Positions 1 through 6,687 of a stretch of DNA of 9,478 nucleotides are shown here, one piece after another. A program made the position numbers and the translations under genes. The stretch's first letter is position 1, and the number at the start of each line of letters is the position of its first letter. Source of the stretch: Bacteroidales bacterium UBA1725 (lineage in GTDB: Bacteria > Bacteroidota > Bacteroidia > Bacteroidales > UBA932); the NCBI GenBank assembly GCA_002315815.1, contig DCIN01000084.1:32267-41744 (forward strand), read 5' to 3'. The notes beneath the pieces are model-generated. The model had not been told where the DNA came from. It ran no database searches and saw nothing but the letters and a program-made list of their open reading frames with translations.

Positions 1-94
1 AGGAGGGCCTCCCGTACCGCTCAGGGCCTCCTGCGGTACCAAACGCCATCAGGAGGGCCTCCCGTACCGCTCAAGACCTCCTGCGGTACCAAAC
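1..94. repeat. Two tandem 44-bp GC-rich palindromic repeats (REP-like)
   Basis: Two copies, 1-44 and 51-94, are separated by the six bases GCCATC. They differ at only two positions (24 and 26 of the unit), so 42 of 44 bases agree. Each copy can fold by pairing GTACCGC (14-20) with GCGGTAC (33-39) around a 12-nt loop. A competing pairing of AGGAGG (1-6) with CCTCCT (27-32) is also possible. The pair lies 50 bp upstream of a Y1/HUH transposase of the RAYT type, the usual arrangement of REP sequences and their transposase. The array may extend beyond the left edge of the window. That they are substrates of the neighbouring transposase is inferred from position and palindromy only. Confidence 0.8.
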
Positions 95-143
95 TATGAA
101 TACAGAAATACTTTTACAGTAACATTTTGATTATAGAACAACT

Positions 144-960
144 ATGAAAACTTTTGGAGAAAAAGAACGAAGATGCCAAGCAACTTTTGCCGGTAGTGGA
201 CCGTATTGGCATGCTTTCACTAATGGAAATGACTCGCCCATCATCTTTGTCAATGATGATGGAATGCGTTTTGCGATGAATGTAATCGCCCAAACTGCCT
301 TTGTTCTCAAAGACAAATTGACAGTCATTGCATTTGAAGTAATGAACAACCATTTGCACTTCAGCCTTGCCGGAGCAGAAGATGATATCATCGACTTCTT
401 CAGATTCCTGAGACGGAGACTATGCACGTCCATTCCAGATGCCAAACATCTGACACCATTCCTCAAACAAATCAAAGACCTCAATACATTCAGGAACAAC
501 ATTGTCTACGTGAACAGAAATGGATTCGTGGCCAGTCCCGACTATACTCCGTTCAGCTACCCTTGGGGCACAGGCAGATATTATTTCAATCATTATCCCA
601 GCGATTGCACCTTGGGAAATCTGTTTGTACCTGCTCTCCGGAAGATGGTCAATGGCGTTATTCCGCGATGCCCATCAATACTTTTTCTGTGTCAGTAAAA
701 ATGTCGAATCCTATTCCGAGGTCGCTTCAGAGCTGGACGACAGCGAATTCCTGACAGATGCGGAACTGTTCAACGAATTTCAGATCTTACTATCCGATCA
801 GTATGCCGGAGCGCAACTGCACTCATTGTCTCCAGCCCAGAAACTTGATATCGCCAAAATTCTCCATTTCAAGTACCGGTCCTCAAATGGCCAGATCAGA
901 CGCATCATTGGTATAAGCCCGCACGATGTAGACCAGTTGTTCGGACGCCGGAATCAGTAA
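144..960 (+). pseudogene. REP-associated tyrosine transposase (RAYT, Y1/HUH family), frameshifted
   Basis: The protein is related to IS200-like Y1 single-strand transposases of the REP-associated group, which nick and join ssDNA at short palindromes. The first frame (144-698) carries the HUH motif His70-Leu-His72 in the context NNHLHFSL, then the likely nucleophile Tyr122 in IVYVNRNG, then the conserved YPWGTGRYYFN segment. From about 650 the family-like sequence continues one frame over as ALFRDAHQYFF, SKNVESYSE, then a C-terminal helix-turn-helix-like tail (KLDIAKILHFKYRSSNGQIRRII), ending at the TAA at 958-960. Only about 20 residues separate YYFN from ALFRDAHQ, whereas I recall around 60 in intact relatives. 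An out-of-frame internal deletion near 600-660 therefore fits better than a simple base error. The truncated 184-aa product would keep both catalytic motifs but lose the C-terminal part. The start at 144 gives the expected N-terminal length. Confidence 0.8.
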
Positions 961-990
961 CGCCGGAATCAGCAGCTCCGGAATCAGCAG
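946..990. repeat. Three tandem 15-bp repeats over the transposase stop codon
   Basis: The units are CGCCGGAATCAGTAA (946-960), CGCCGGAATCAGCAG (961-975) and CTCCGGAATCAGCAG (976-990). The core CCGGAATCAG is invariant. The first unit encodes the last residues and the TAA stop of the transposase frame; in the other two units the stop position is read as CAG, so they would be translated as Arg-Asn-Gln-Gln and Leu-Arg-Asn-Gln-Gln if the stop were lost. This is probably replication slippage and a length-variable site. It ends 21 bp before radC. Confidence 0.85.
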
Positions 991-1011
991 CGAAAAAAAC
1001 TCACTTAATCT

Positions 1012-1695
1012 ATGAAAATCAAAGAACTCTGCGAAGCCGAAAGGCCTCGGGAAAAAATGCTTGCAATGGGGCCGACGGCCCTTACCAACGGTGAACTGTT
1101 GGCAATTCTGATAGGCAACGGAACAAAAGGTTCCAGTGCCGTGGATGTGGGACAGAAACTTCTGTCCGCCTGCGAAGGAAAGCTGCCGGTCCTGTTCAAC
1201 AAAACACCTGAACAACTTGGGAAAATCCCGGGAATAGGTCCCTGCAAGGCTGCCTCTCTGATGGCGGCAATGGAATTGGGAAAACGATACCTCCAGGAAA
1301 AATCATTCATCGGTAAAAGGATTATTACAAGTTCCAGAGAAGTCTACGATCTTATGGTCCCTATTCTCAAGGGGCTGGATCACGAAGAATGTTGGGTGTT
1401 GTATCTGAACGGACACAACTATCTTACAGGCAAGGAGATGGTAAGCAAGGGAGGAGCGGGTTCCACGGTGATGGACTGTGCACAAGTGGCCAGAAAGGCT
1501 CTCGAGAAAGGTGCGGCGGGCATCATACTGGTGCACAACCACCCTTCCGGCAGTCCCTTGCCAAGCAAAGCGGACACCGCACGGACCAAAAGTCTGCACG
1601 ATGCCCTCAACGCATTGGAAATATGTCTGGTGGACCACGTCATCGTGGCCGATGACTGTCATTATTCCTTCTCGGAAGACAGTAAGGTCATTTGA
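1012..1695 (+). CDS. radC: RadC family JAMM/MPN+ protein
   Basis: The 227-aa length is typical of the RadC (UPF0758) family. The N-terminal part has the helix-hairpin-helix-like segment KIPGIGPCKAASLMAAMELG (about residues 71-90), a likely DNA-binding element. The C-terminal half is a JAB1/MPN metalloprotease-like domain: a Glu in the LDHEECWVL strand (residues 124-125), His175-Asn-His177-Pro-Ser-Gly and Asp188 form the expected zinc site. RadC was named for a DNA-repair phenotype later disputed; the family is now mainly tied to mobile or horizontally acquired DNA, and its biochemical role is unsettled. The ATG at 1012 follows an A-rich leader (CGAAAAAAACTCACTTAATCT), normal for Bacteroidetes. 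The stop TGA at 1693-1695 overlaps the end of the opposite-strand carboxyltransferase gene. It follows the broken transposase by 51 bp and may be read through from it. Confidence 0.93.
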   Translation: MKIKELCEAERPREKMLAMGPTALTNGELLAILIGNGTKGSSAVDVGQKLLSACEGKLPVLFNKTPEQLGKIPGIGPCKAASLMAAMELGKRYLQEKSFIGKRIITSSREVYDLMVPILKGLDHEECWVLYLNGHNYLTGKEMVSKGGAGSTVMDCAQVARKALEKGAAGIILVHNHPSGSPLPSKADTARTKSLHDALNALEICLVDHVIVADDCHYSFSEDSKVI

Positions 1696-3469
1696 CCAGA
1701 GCCACTATTTCGTTCTTGACCACGTCCTTGCCCTGAGCGGCGGGGACGGCAATAAGACGACCGCTCACGGCAGGAACAATCTCCTCCATCCCATAGTATG
1801 TCTGGACATAACCGCAAGGTTTCCCGGCCTCGACGGGGGTACCGGCTACAGGGGCCTTGGAATCATCGGCAACATCTATCTGCCAGAGGATTCTGCCCTT
1901 GGCAGGTGCCTGAACGGGTACTGCACCAGGGTACTCTGCAACGAGTCTGTTTATATCGTACTCGGGCATTTCCACCACGGGACGCTTGATTATTACGGGG
2001 ACTCCGGCCTTGGCCCTGAAATCCTCCAATTCGGCATTGAAGCGCTGTTTGGCTATACCGGAACGATAATCCCTGTACTGACGCTCGTGCATCGCAAGCT
2101 CGAAGAGTTCTTCGTCGTCCTGACCACAGTCCCATCCCTCATCCTTCATCATCTGACGGAACTTTGGAAGTTCGTCGGGATAATTGTCCTGAGGGTTCTC
2201 GGTATGGAACTCCATTCCCTTAACCTTGGCAAGGTCCACGATTTCATCGGCAAGCTTGCCTGGAAGAGTACCCATCTTGCCCTGAATCATTCCCCAGGTA
2301 TCCTTGTCTATGCTGCTGAATCTTGGCTTGTTCTGGCTCATTGCAAGCAGGTTCATCAGCGCTGTGTTCTTGACATACTGGCTGAAAGGAGTTACGAGCG
2401 GAGGGTAACCAAGTTTTGGCCACACAAACTCGACTTCCCTGAAAAGTTTGACCATAAGGGTGTCGAGGTCGCTCTCTGGCTTCCCGTTGACACGTTCTGA
2501 GGCATTGATAGCGGCTTTGAAGCCCTTGAGATCTGCCATCATCGAACCCATCATACCGCCAGGGAGACCGCATCCCACAAGGAGGGAAGTCATTTTGGAA
2601 TTGGACGAGTTAATCCAATAACCGAGGAAATCGTCGATGAACTCCTGAGTAAGTGAACGCACCTGCATATACGCGTCCATATTCACATCCTTGACAAGGA
2701 AGCCGTCCGCCTTGAGCATCTGCTGTATGGTGATGACATCCGGATGAATCTTTCCCCAGGAAAGGGGCTCCACCGCTACGTCGATATAATCGATACCGGC
2801 ACGCGCAACCTCAAGCATCGACGCCACTGAGAATCCGGGGCCGCTGTGCCCGTGATATTGCACTTTGATATGAGGATATTTTTTCTTGATGTCGGAAACC
2901 AGTTCGGCAAGGAAAGTTGGGCGGCCGACGCCTGCCATATCCTTCAGACATATCTCATCTGCACCATACTCCACGAGATGATCGACCACACCCATATAAT
3001 ACTCGACGGTGTGAACCGGGGAGCTGGTTATTGAAAGGGCTGCCTGAGATATCATTCCGGCCTTTTTGGCATATTCTACCGACAGCTTGAGGTTGCGATG
3101 ATCGTTGAGACCGCAGAAACTGCGGGCGATGTCAGTCCCCTGCGCCTTCTTGACCTTGAACATAAGCTCCCGGACATCGGCAGGAACCGGATTCATTCTC
3201 AACGCATTAAGACCGCGCTCAAGCATATGTGTCTGAATACCGGCGGCGTGAAATGGAGCAGTCCACTTCCTGACAGACACATTGGGGTTCTCCCCATAAA
3301 GAAGATTCACCTGCTCAAAAGCGCCTCCGTTTGTCTCGACACGGTCAAAGCATCCCATATCGATGATAGCCGGCGCAACCCTCACCAACTGATCCACTCT
3401 AGGCTGATACTTGCCCGATGACTGCCACATATCCCTGTAAACAAGGGAAAATTGTATCTCACGTTTCAT
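1688..3469 (-). CDS. Oxaloacetate decarboxylase alpha / pyruvate carboxylase B-type carboxyltransferase
   Basis: This 593-aa protein has the biotin-dependent carboxyltransferase layout: an HMGL-like TIM barrel (about 5-270), the conserved carboxylase C-terminal region (about 290-490) and a lipoyl/biotinyl-like beta domain (about 515-593). The metal site is recognisable: Asp13 in YRDMWQS, the normally carbamylated Lys176 in CLKDMAG, and His206/His208 in YHGHSG. The catalytic Thr fits Thr360 in LVTPFSQ. Two features depart from the family. RDAHQS is replaced by RDMWQS, and the biotin site EAMKM is replaced by QTYYG (556-560), so no Lys is present where biotin is attached; the nearest are Lys550 and Lys581. 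It may work with a separate biotin carrier or do something else. I recall similar YYGMEE sequences in other Bacteroidales, but cannot verify this here. ATG 3469 was chosen over 3544 because MKREIQFSLVYRDM begins the conserved domain. Confidence 0.88.
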   Translation of the reverse strand: MKREIQFSLVYRDMWQSSGKYQPRVDQLVRVAPAIIDMGCFDRVETNGGAFEQVNLLYGENPNVSVRKWTAPFHAAGIQTHMLERGLNALRMNPVPADVRELMFKVKKAQGTDIARSFCGLNDHRNLKLSVEYAKKAGMISQAALSITSSPVHTVEYYMGVVDHLVEYGADEICLKDMAGVGRPTFLAELVSDIKKKYPHIKVQYHGHSGPGFSVASMLEVARAGIDYIDVAVEPLSWGKIHPDVITIQQMLKADGFLVKDVNMDAYMQVRSLTQEFIDDFLGYWINSSNSKMTSLLVGCGLPGGMMGSMMADLKGFKAAINASERVNGKPESDLDTLMVKLFREVEFVWPKLGYPPLVTPFSQYVKNTALMNLLAMSQNKPRFSSIDKDTWGMIQGKMGTLPGKLADEIVDLAKVKGMEFHTENPQDNYPDELPKFRQMMKDEGWDCGQDDEELFELAMHERQYRDYRSGIAKQRFNAELEDFRAKAGVPVIIKRPVVEMPEYDINRLVAEYPGAVPVQAPAKGRILWQIDVADDSKAPVAGTPVEAGKPCGYVQTYYGMEEIVPAVSGRLIAVPAAQGKDVVKNEIVALVK

Positions 3470-3572
3470 ATCATATAGTTTTATTTCTTTGTCACAACAA
3501 GCCTGAGTGAATCTCGAAAAATAACCGGTCACATAGCCTGCCAAGCTCCCTCTTCAAAGCAAAAGCTGTCCT

Positions 3573-3634
3573 CAAATATACTCGACAATCTTTGGTAACT
3601 TATTTTTTTCGCTTCACTAAAACTCTCAAATTTA
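3573..3634 (-). promoter_or_regulatory. Candidate promoters for the carboxyltransferase gene
   Basis: Read on the - strand, two sites match the Bacteroidetes -7 consensus TAnnTTTG exactly: TATATTTG (3580 down to 3573) and TAAATTTG (3634 down to 3627). Starts would lie roughly 100 and 150 bases upstream of the ATG at 3469. No good -33 TTTG at the usual spacing was found for either site, so the choice between them is open. Confidence 0.4.
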
Positions 3635-3731
3635 CAACAAAAAAGACGAAAAGAAAAAAGAGAGCAGTGAAAAACCCAATACAGACGAATGAGACGAGGT
3701 GTTGAAATGCTGTATTTTGGTTTCGTTTCGC

Positions 3732-3739
3732 TACATTTG
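3732..3739 (+). promoter_or_regulatory. Candidate -7 element for the HAD gene
   Basis: TACATTTG matches TAnnTTTG and is identical to the -7 element of the tRNA-His promoter downstream. It would give a leader of about 45 nt before the ATG at 3791. A TTTG at 3716-3719 lies only 12 bases upstream, shorter than usual for -33, so the upstream element is uncertain. Confidence 0.5.
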
Positions 3740-3744
3740 CAGAG

Positions 3745-3765
3745 CACTTGACACTTGACACTTGA
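3745..3765. repeat. Three perfect copies of CACTTGA
   Basis: The heptamer CACTTGA occurs three times head to tail without mismatch. It falls just after the candidate -7 element, so it lies in the predicted 5' untranslated leader, 25 bp before the HAD start codon. It could be a regulator or RNA-binding site, or plain slippage. Confidence 0.85.
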
Positions 3766-3790
3766 TAACAGGAACGAAAACAGCACATAT

Positions 3791-4393
3791 ATGAAAAGTC
3801 TCGTTTTTGATATGGGAGGAGTGCTGATGGAGCACAACATACCCGGATGCATTGCCCGTTTCGGGGAAATCCTTGAAGAGGACTGTCCTCTGCCCGGACC
3901 CGGAGGCTGCGGAGAATGGACCGGACTGCTGGACAGATTCGAGAAAGGATTGGCGGGGACGGAGGAATTCACGGACACCATACTCGCCCGTTCGAGGCCC
4001 GGGACCACGGCCGAAGATGTTGTGGAAGCCTGGAATCTGATGCACGCCGGAATCCCACCTGAACGCATCACAGCACTTCAGGACCTCAAAGGGGCTGGCT
4101 TCAGACTGTACCTTCTGTCCAACAACAATGCTATACACTGGAAGGATATCTGCGACAATTATCATCCGGAGATGCTGTTCGACGACGTGTTTCTTTCTTT
4201 TGTGGAGCACTGCTCCAAACCCGATGAGAAGATATACCGGGCAGTGGAGAAGCGCACAGGTCTCTCAGCCGCAGACATTTTCTTCATAGATGACAGAAAA
4301 GACAATAGAGAAGCGGCACTGCATATCGGGTGGGAAACCTGCGCTTCTCTGGAAGAACTGATGGAAATCGTGCGGCGGAACCCTGTTTTTTGA
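3791..4393 (+). CDS. HAD superfamily hydrolase, YihX-like phosphatase
   Basis: This 200-aa protein carries all four HAD motifs: motif I FDMGGV with the nucleophile Asp7; motif II LLSNNN with Ser110; motif III Lys143 in SKPDEKIY; motif IV FFIDDRKDN with Asp167/Asp168. The second motif I Asp is replaced by Gly, as in the YihX group (FDLGNV), which dephosphorylates sugar phosphates such as glucose-1-phosphate. The region after motif I (about 15-90) is a helical cap of the small HAD-IA type. The substrate cannot be read from the sequence. No signal peptide is visible, so it should be cytoplasmic. ATG 3791 was chosen because motif I follows directly; the upstream start at 3755 would fall inside the CACTTGA repeats. 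tRNA-His lies 50 bp downstream with its own promoter. Confidence 0.88.
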   Translation: MKSLVFDMGGVLMEHNIPGCIARFGEILEEDCPLPGPGGCGEWTGLLDRFEKGLAGTEEFTDTILARSRPGTTAEDVVEAWNLMHAGIPPERITALQDLKGAGFRLYLLSNNNAIHWKDICDNYHPEMLFDDVFLSFVEHCSKPDEKIYRAVEKRTGLSAADIFFIDDRKDNREAALHIGWETCASLEELMEIVRRNPVF

Positions 4394-4402
4394 GACCGAT
4401 GT

Positions 4403-4432
4403 TTTGAATTTGACAAAAAAGTTGTACATTTG
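4403..4432 (+). promoter_or_regulatory. Promoter of tRNA-His (Bacteroidetes type)
   Basis: The -7 element TACATTTG (4425-4432) matches TAnnTTTG. A TTTG at 4403-4406 lies 18 bases upstream, a suitable -33 element. Transcription would start close to 4439, a few bases before the mature tRNA 5' end. Confidence 0.7.
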
Positions 4433-4443
4433 CAGTCCAACAC

Positions 4444-4520
4444 GGTGCGATTAGTTCAGTTGGTAGAGCACCAGATTGTGGTTCTGGTTGTCGTGGGTTC
4501 GAGCCCCACATCGCACCCCA
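4444..4520 (+). tRNA. tRNA-His (anticodon GTG)
   Basis: The 77-nt gene folds into a full cloverleaf. The extra G-1 (4444) is encoded and faces C73 (4517), the identity element of histidine tRNA. The acceptor stem pairs GTGCGAT with ATCGCAC. The anticodon arm is CCAGA-TTGTGGT-TCTGG with anticodon GTG, and the T arm is GTGGG-TTCGAGC-CCCAC. The 3' CCA (4518-4520) is encoded in the DNA. It decodes CAC and CAT. Confidence 0.98.
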
Positions 4521-4546
4521 CAAAGAAGCCTTGAAAGGCAGTCAGT

Positions 4547-4577
4547 CAGGAGGAAAATCGAAATGGTTTTCCTCCTG
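4547..4577 (+). terminator. Hairpin terminator after tRNA-His
   Basis: CAGGAGGAAAA (4547-4557) pairs perfectly over 11 bp with TTTTCCTCCTG (4567-4577) around a 9-nt loop, followed by the T-rich TTATTTTGG. A smaller hairpin, GCCTT-GA-AAGGC, lies at 4528-4539. The larger one fits termination of the rightward tRNA transcript. It may also stop the leftward lipoprotein operon ending at 4606, though that side has no T tract. Confidence 0.7.
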
Positions 4578-4605
4578 TTATTTTGGTATAATGGACATTA
4601 TTTCG

Positions 4606-6513
4606 CTACCAGAAGACCTGCTTGCCGTCCCTGTAGATGAACGGTCTCTCCTCTTTTCCTTTTGTATGGTCACGAAGAAGCAGCAGCGCTCCCTCGGGGA
4701 CATTGTCATAATCCAGCCATCTGCGGTCTGCAGTCTTTCGTCCTAATGACAGCCAGGCCCCGTCCCACCAGAACAGTTCATATTCCTCGCCAGGCACAAT
4801 AAAGTTGTCGTCATTCTTGAACTCATAGCTGAATCCGGCAATCTCCACAGCTTCACCGAAATCATAGCCCGTCCACAATTCCCCCTTCGGCGGGGAGACG
4901 TATCTGATATTGTGGTTAGTAGCGTATGTTACAGGCTTGTAGTCAAAATCACGGCCAATGACAGCCCCGTCAAGTGTCCCGGAACTGCCATAAACAGTGA
5001 ATTTTTCTATCTTCAGCTTTGCTCCTTCGGGATAGACGAAACGGATGTAACGGTACTTTCTGACGCCGGACAGATTGCATTCATTGTAATTCACAGGTAT
5101 CCGGGCTATGCTGTCCAGCACTTCGCGGTCCAGAAAAACAGAATCGTTGGAAGCCTCGAACACCCCTCCCCTCATCTGACTCCAGCGGTTGGTCCAGTAC
5201 GTTGTCATAGGGTATTTCCGTAATAGCCTCACACTGATGGTCTTTCCGCTAGGTATCAGCTCCTCAACAGCTCCTCCCTTCCGGAGTATGAACGGGTACA
5301 TTGCAGAGGTCCCGGGTGCAACACCGCCAAGTTCCACCGGGAGATAAAGAACAGGAGTACCAAGGTTGCGGAAAACCCACCCGTCATCGGTCAGCTCACC
5401 CTCCGCCGCGTGAGTCCAGTCATTGCCGGTACGGAAGGTCTGCAATGTGAGGCTGCTGCAGGAATCCCCGGGATGAAGGATGACTTCATCGTCAAGGCCG
5501 TAATGTGAGGAAACGTCCAGTTTCCTTGCGGCGAACTGGAAGCCGGAACGGTAAACCTTGAAAGGAATCTTCAGCGAATCAAGATGATGGGGAAAAGTCT
5601 CCTCGTCAGGCACAGCGAGTGCTCCGAAGTGTGAAGAATCAACCCACCACCGTTCCCTGACAGTACTGTCGGTTTCGCAGAACGCGAATGTCCTGTCCTC
5701 CGACACCGGGAGAGAAATCCAATGATGGCCGGTGGTGCTGTAGTTGGCCCAGCGCGGCACACCGTCGAAGGCCGCAGGGATACCGACAGACCTCAAAGCG
5801 TCTGCTATGACCACGCACGACTGTTCACAGATTGAGAAACGAAGATTCCTGATAGCCAGAACATCCAGAGAGTACGGATACTTGGTCGTGGCGCTGAAGG
5901 TGGTTTCGGCCGTCAGCACCTTCATCAGGCGGCCATAAGCCTCCTTCAAGTCAGTCACGCCTTCAACATATCCGGAATACACGGCTCTCAGACTGTCCCT
6001 CCAATGCCCAACAAGCTGCTCCGTCCCGACCCGATAGGGCAAGATATAGCGGCAGAAGATATCAAAACTCACCTCATCCTTCCAGAGTGAACTGCGCCAG
6101 GCTGCCAGGGCCCCATCGATGTTCTCTATCAGAAAACGACTGTCCACAGACCTGATGTCGGCAATATTCCTGACCCCGTCCGGCAAAGCCTTCTCTATCT
6201 CCGCCTGATACATCTTGGAGTATCTGACCACGGAGTCCTTCATCTGGGAGTCGGATATGAGCGCCATCATCCTTTTCCGGTACTGGTCTATCGCCGGACC
6301 ATCATTGAAGTAAAGCCCCGGCATATTGGAAATGAGGAAACACGCGGCCTCATACTCCTCCGTGCCTACCTCGTAATGCCGCAACACTTTCAGTAGTTCG
6401 TAACGGTTACGCCCTGCCTGCGACAAGGCTGTCTCCACCTCCGAGGGCAGATTGTTGAGAGTGCAGGAGGTAATTAACGAGGCAAGAAGAAAGAATGAGA
6501 CTGCTGCTTTCAT
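4606..6513 (-). CDS. Transglutaminase-like lipoprotein
   Basis: A 635-aa exported lipoprotein: a short hydrophobic signal ends in ITSC with Cys17 as the lipidated residue. Residues about 20-200 look mostly helical and are not recognised. Residues about 200-295 resemble the transglutaminase/papain-like core: Cys233 in CEQSCVVIADALRSVGIP, His263 in TGHHW, and a later Asp, possibly Asp292 in WWVDSS. The core could be a peptidase, amidase or inactive binding domain. Residues about 340-420 look like a beta sandwich, and about 450-610 contains Gly/aromatic patterns (KYRYIRFVYP, GYDFGEAVEIAGFSYEF, LFWWDGAW) suggestive of a galactose-binding-like domain. It is the last gene of the leftward cluster; its start lies 15 bp after a small ORF. 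Residues 353-371 have a near-identical remnant at 7904-7962, evidence of a former paralogue. Fold assignments are by eye. Confidence 0.75.
   Translation of the reverse strand: MKAAVSFFLLASLITSCTLNNLPSEVETALSQAGRNRYELLKVLRHYEVGTEEYEAACFLISNMPGLYFNDGPAIDQYRKRMMALISDSQMKDSVVRYSKMYQAEIEKALPDGVRNIADIRSVDSRFLIENIDGALAAWRSSLWKDEVSFDIFCRYILPYRVGTEQLVGHWRDSLRAVYSGYVEGVTDLKEAYGRLMKVLTAETTFSATTKYPYSLDVLAIRNLRFSICEQSCVVIADALRSVGIPAAFDGVPRWANYSTTGHHWISLPVSEDRTFAFCETDSTVRERWWVDSSHFGALAVPDEETFPHHLDSLKIPFKVYRSGFQFAARKLDVSSHYGLDDEVILHPGDSCSSLTLQTFRTGNDWTHAAEGELTDDGWVFRNLGTPVLYLPVELGGVAPGTSAMYPFILRKGGAVEELIPSGKTISVRLLRKYPMTTYWTNRWSQMRGGVFEASNDSVFLDREVLDSIARIPVNYNECNLSGVRKYRYIRFVYPEGAKLKIEKFTVYGSSGTLDGAVIGRDFDYKPVTYATNHNIRYVSPPKGELWTGYDFGEAVEIAGFSYEFKNDDNFIVPGEEYELFWWDGAWLSLGRKTADRRWLDYDNVPEGALLLLRDHTKGKEERPFIYRDGKQVFW
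5416..5458. repeat. Copy A of a 43-bp segment shared with 7920-7962
   Basis: This piece of the transglutaminase gene matches 7920-7962 in the same orientation at 40 of 43 bases. It encodes the SLTLQTFRTGNDW part of the protein. See the pseudogene entry at 7904-7962. Confidence 0.9.
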
Positions 6514-6528
6514 TGATTTGATTGATAA

Positions 6529-6687
6529 TTAATTGGGGGGAAGCTCCGAAGCTACAGGCGAATCAAGTCTCTCCCTGAAAAAATCAGTGAGGGACGGATT
6601 GCTCACAGGATTACCGATTGCCAACAAAACGATAGCCGCAACAAGACTAGAAAGAGTAAATGACAAGCGACTGTTCACTTCTGACAT
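6529..6687 (-). CDS. Small single-TM protein (52 aa), putative
   Basis: An ATG at 6687 opens a 52-codon frame ending in TAA at 6529. Its start lies inside the last 41 bases of the propeller gene in another frame, and its stop is 15 bp before the transglutaminase start, so it fills the gap between them exactly. Residues about 10-28 (FTLSSLVAAIVLLAIGNPV) are hydrophobic enough to cross the membrane, followed by a polar tail SNPSLTDFFRERLDSP and the end ELPPN. It could be a translationally coupled small membrane protein of the operon, a remnant of a longer gene, or chance. I know no family for it. Confidence 0.4.
   Translation of the reverse strand: MSEVNSRLSFTLSSLVAAIVLLAIGNPVSNPSLTDFFRERLDSPVASELPPN

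Larger units (their letters stand above)
3470..3790. other. Divergent intergenic region
   Basis: This 321-bp stretch separates the leftward carboxyltransferase from the rightward HAD gene. It is A/T-rich with a purine-rich run around 3637-3666. It holds candidate Bacteroidetes -7 elements for both directions (3573-3580 and 3627-3634 leftward, 3732-3739 rightward) and a triple heptamer repeat at 3745-3765. I see no convincing gene inside it. Confidence 0.7.

Noticed and set aside
1..94. A CRISPR array
   Set aside because: The two units are 44 bp with a spacer of only six bases and an internal palindrome; there are no spacers of normal length and no cas genes.
883..1215. A 110-codon frame on the - strand across the 15-bp repeats
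   Set aside because: It is antisense to radC; its repeated residues only mirror the DNA repeat.
1478..2500. A 340-codon open frame on the + strand
   Set aside because: It overlaps the end of radC and then runs antisense to the carboxyltransferase gene. Its translation has no recognisable domain, and the opposite frame is clearly coding.
3600..3788. A 62-codon hydrophobic frame on the - strand (VCIGFFTALFFLFVFFVVNL)
   Set aside because: The hydrophobicity comes from A-rich intergenic DNA read in antisense. It crosses the HAD promoter and the heptamer repeats, and has no family resemblance.
4410..4430. A sigma70-type promoter from TTGACA (4410-4415) before tRNA-His
   Set aside because: The distance to TACATT is 9 bases, far from 17. 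The Bacteroidetes-type TTTG/TACATTTG pair with an 18-base spacer fits better.
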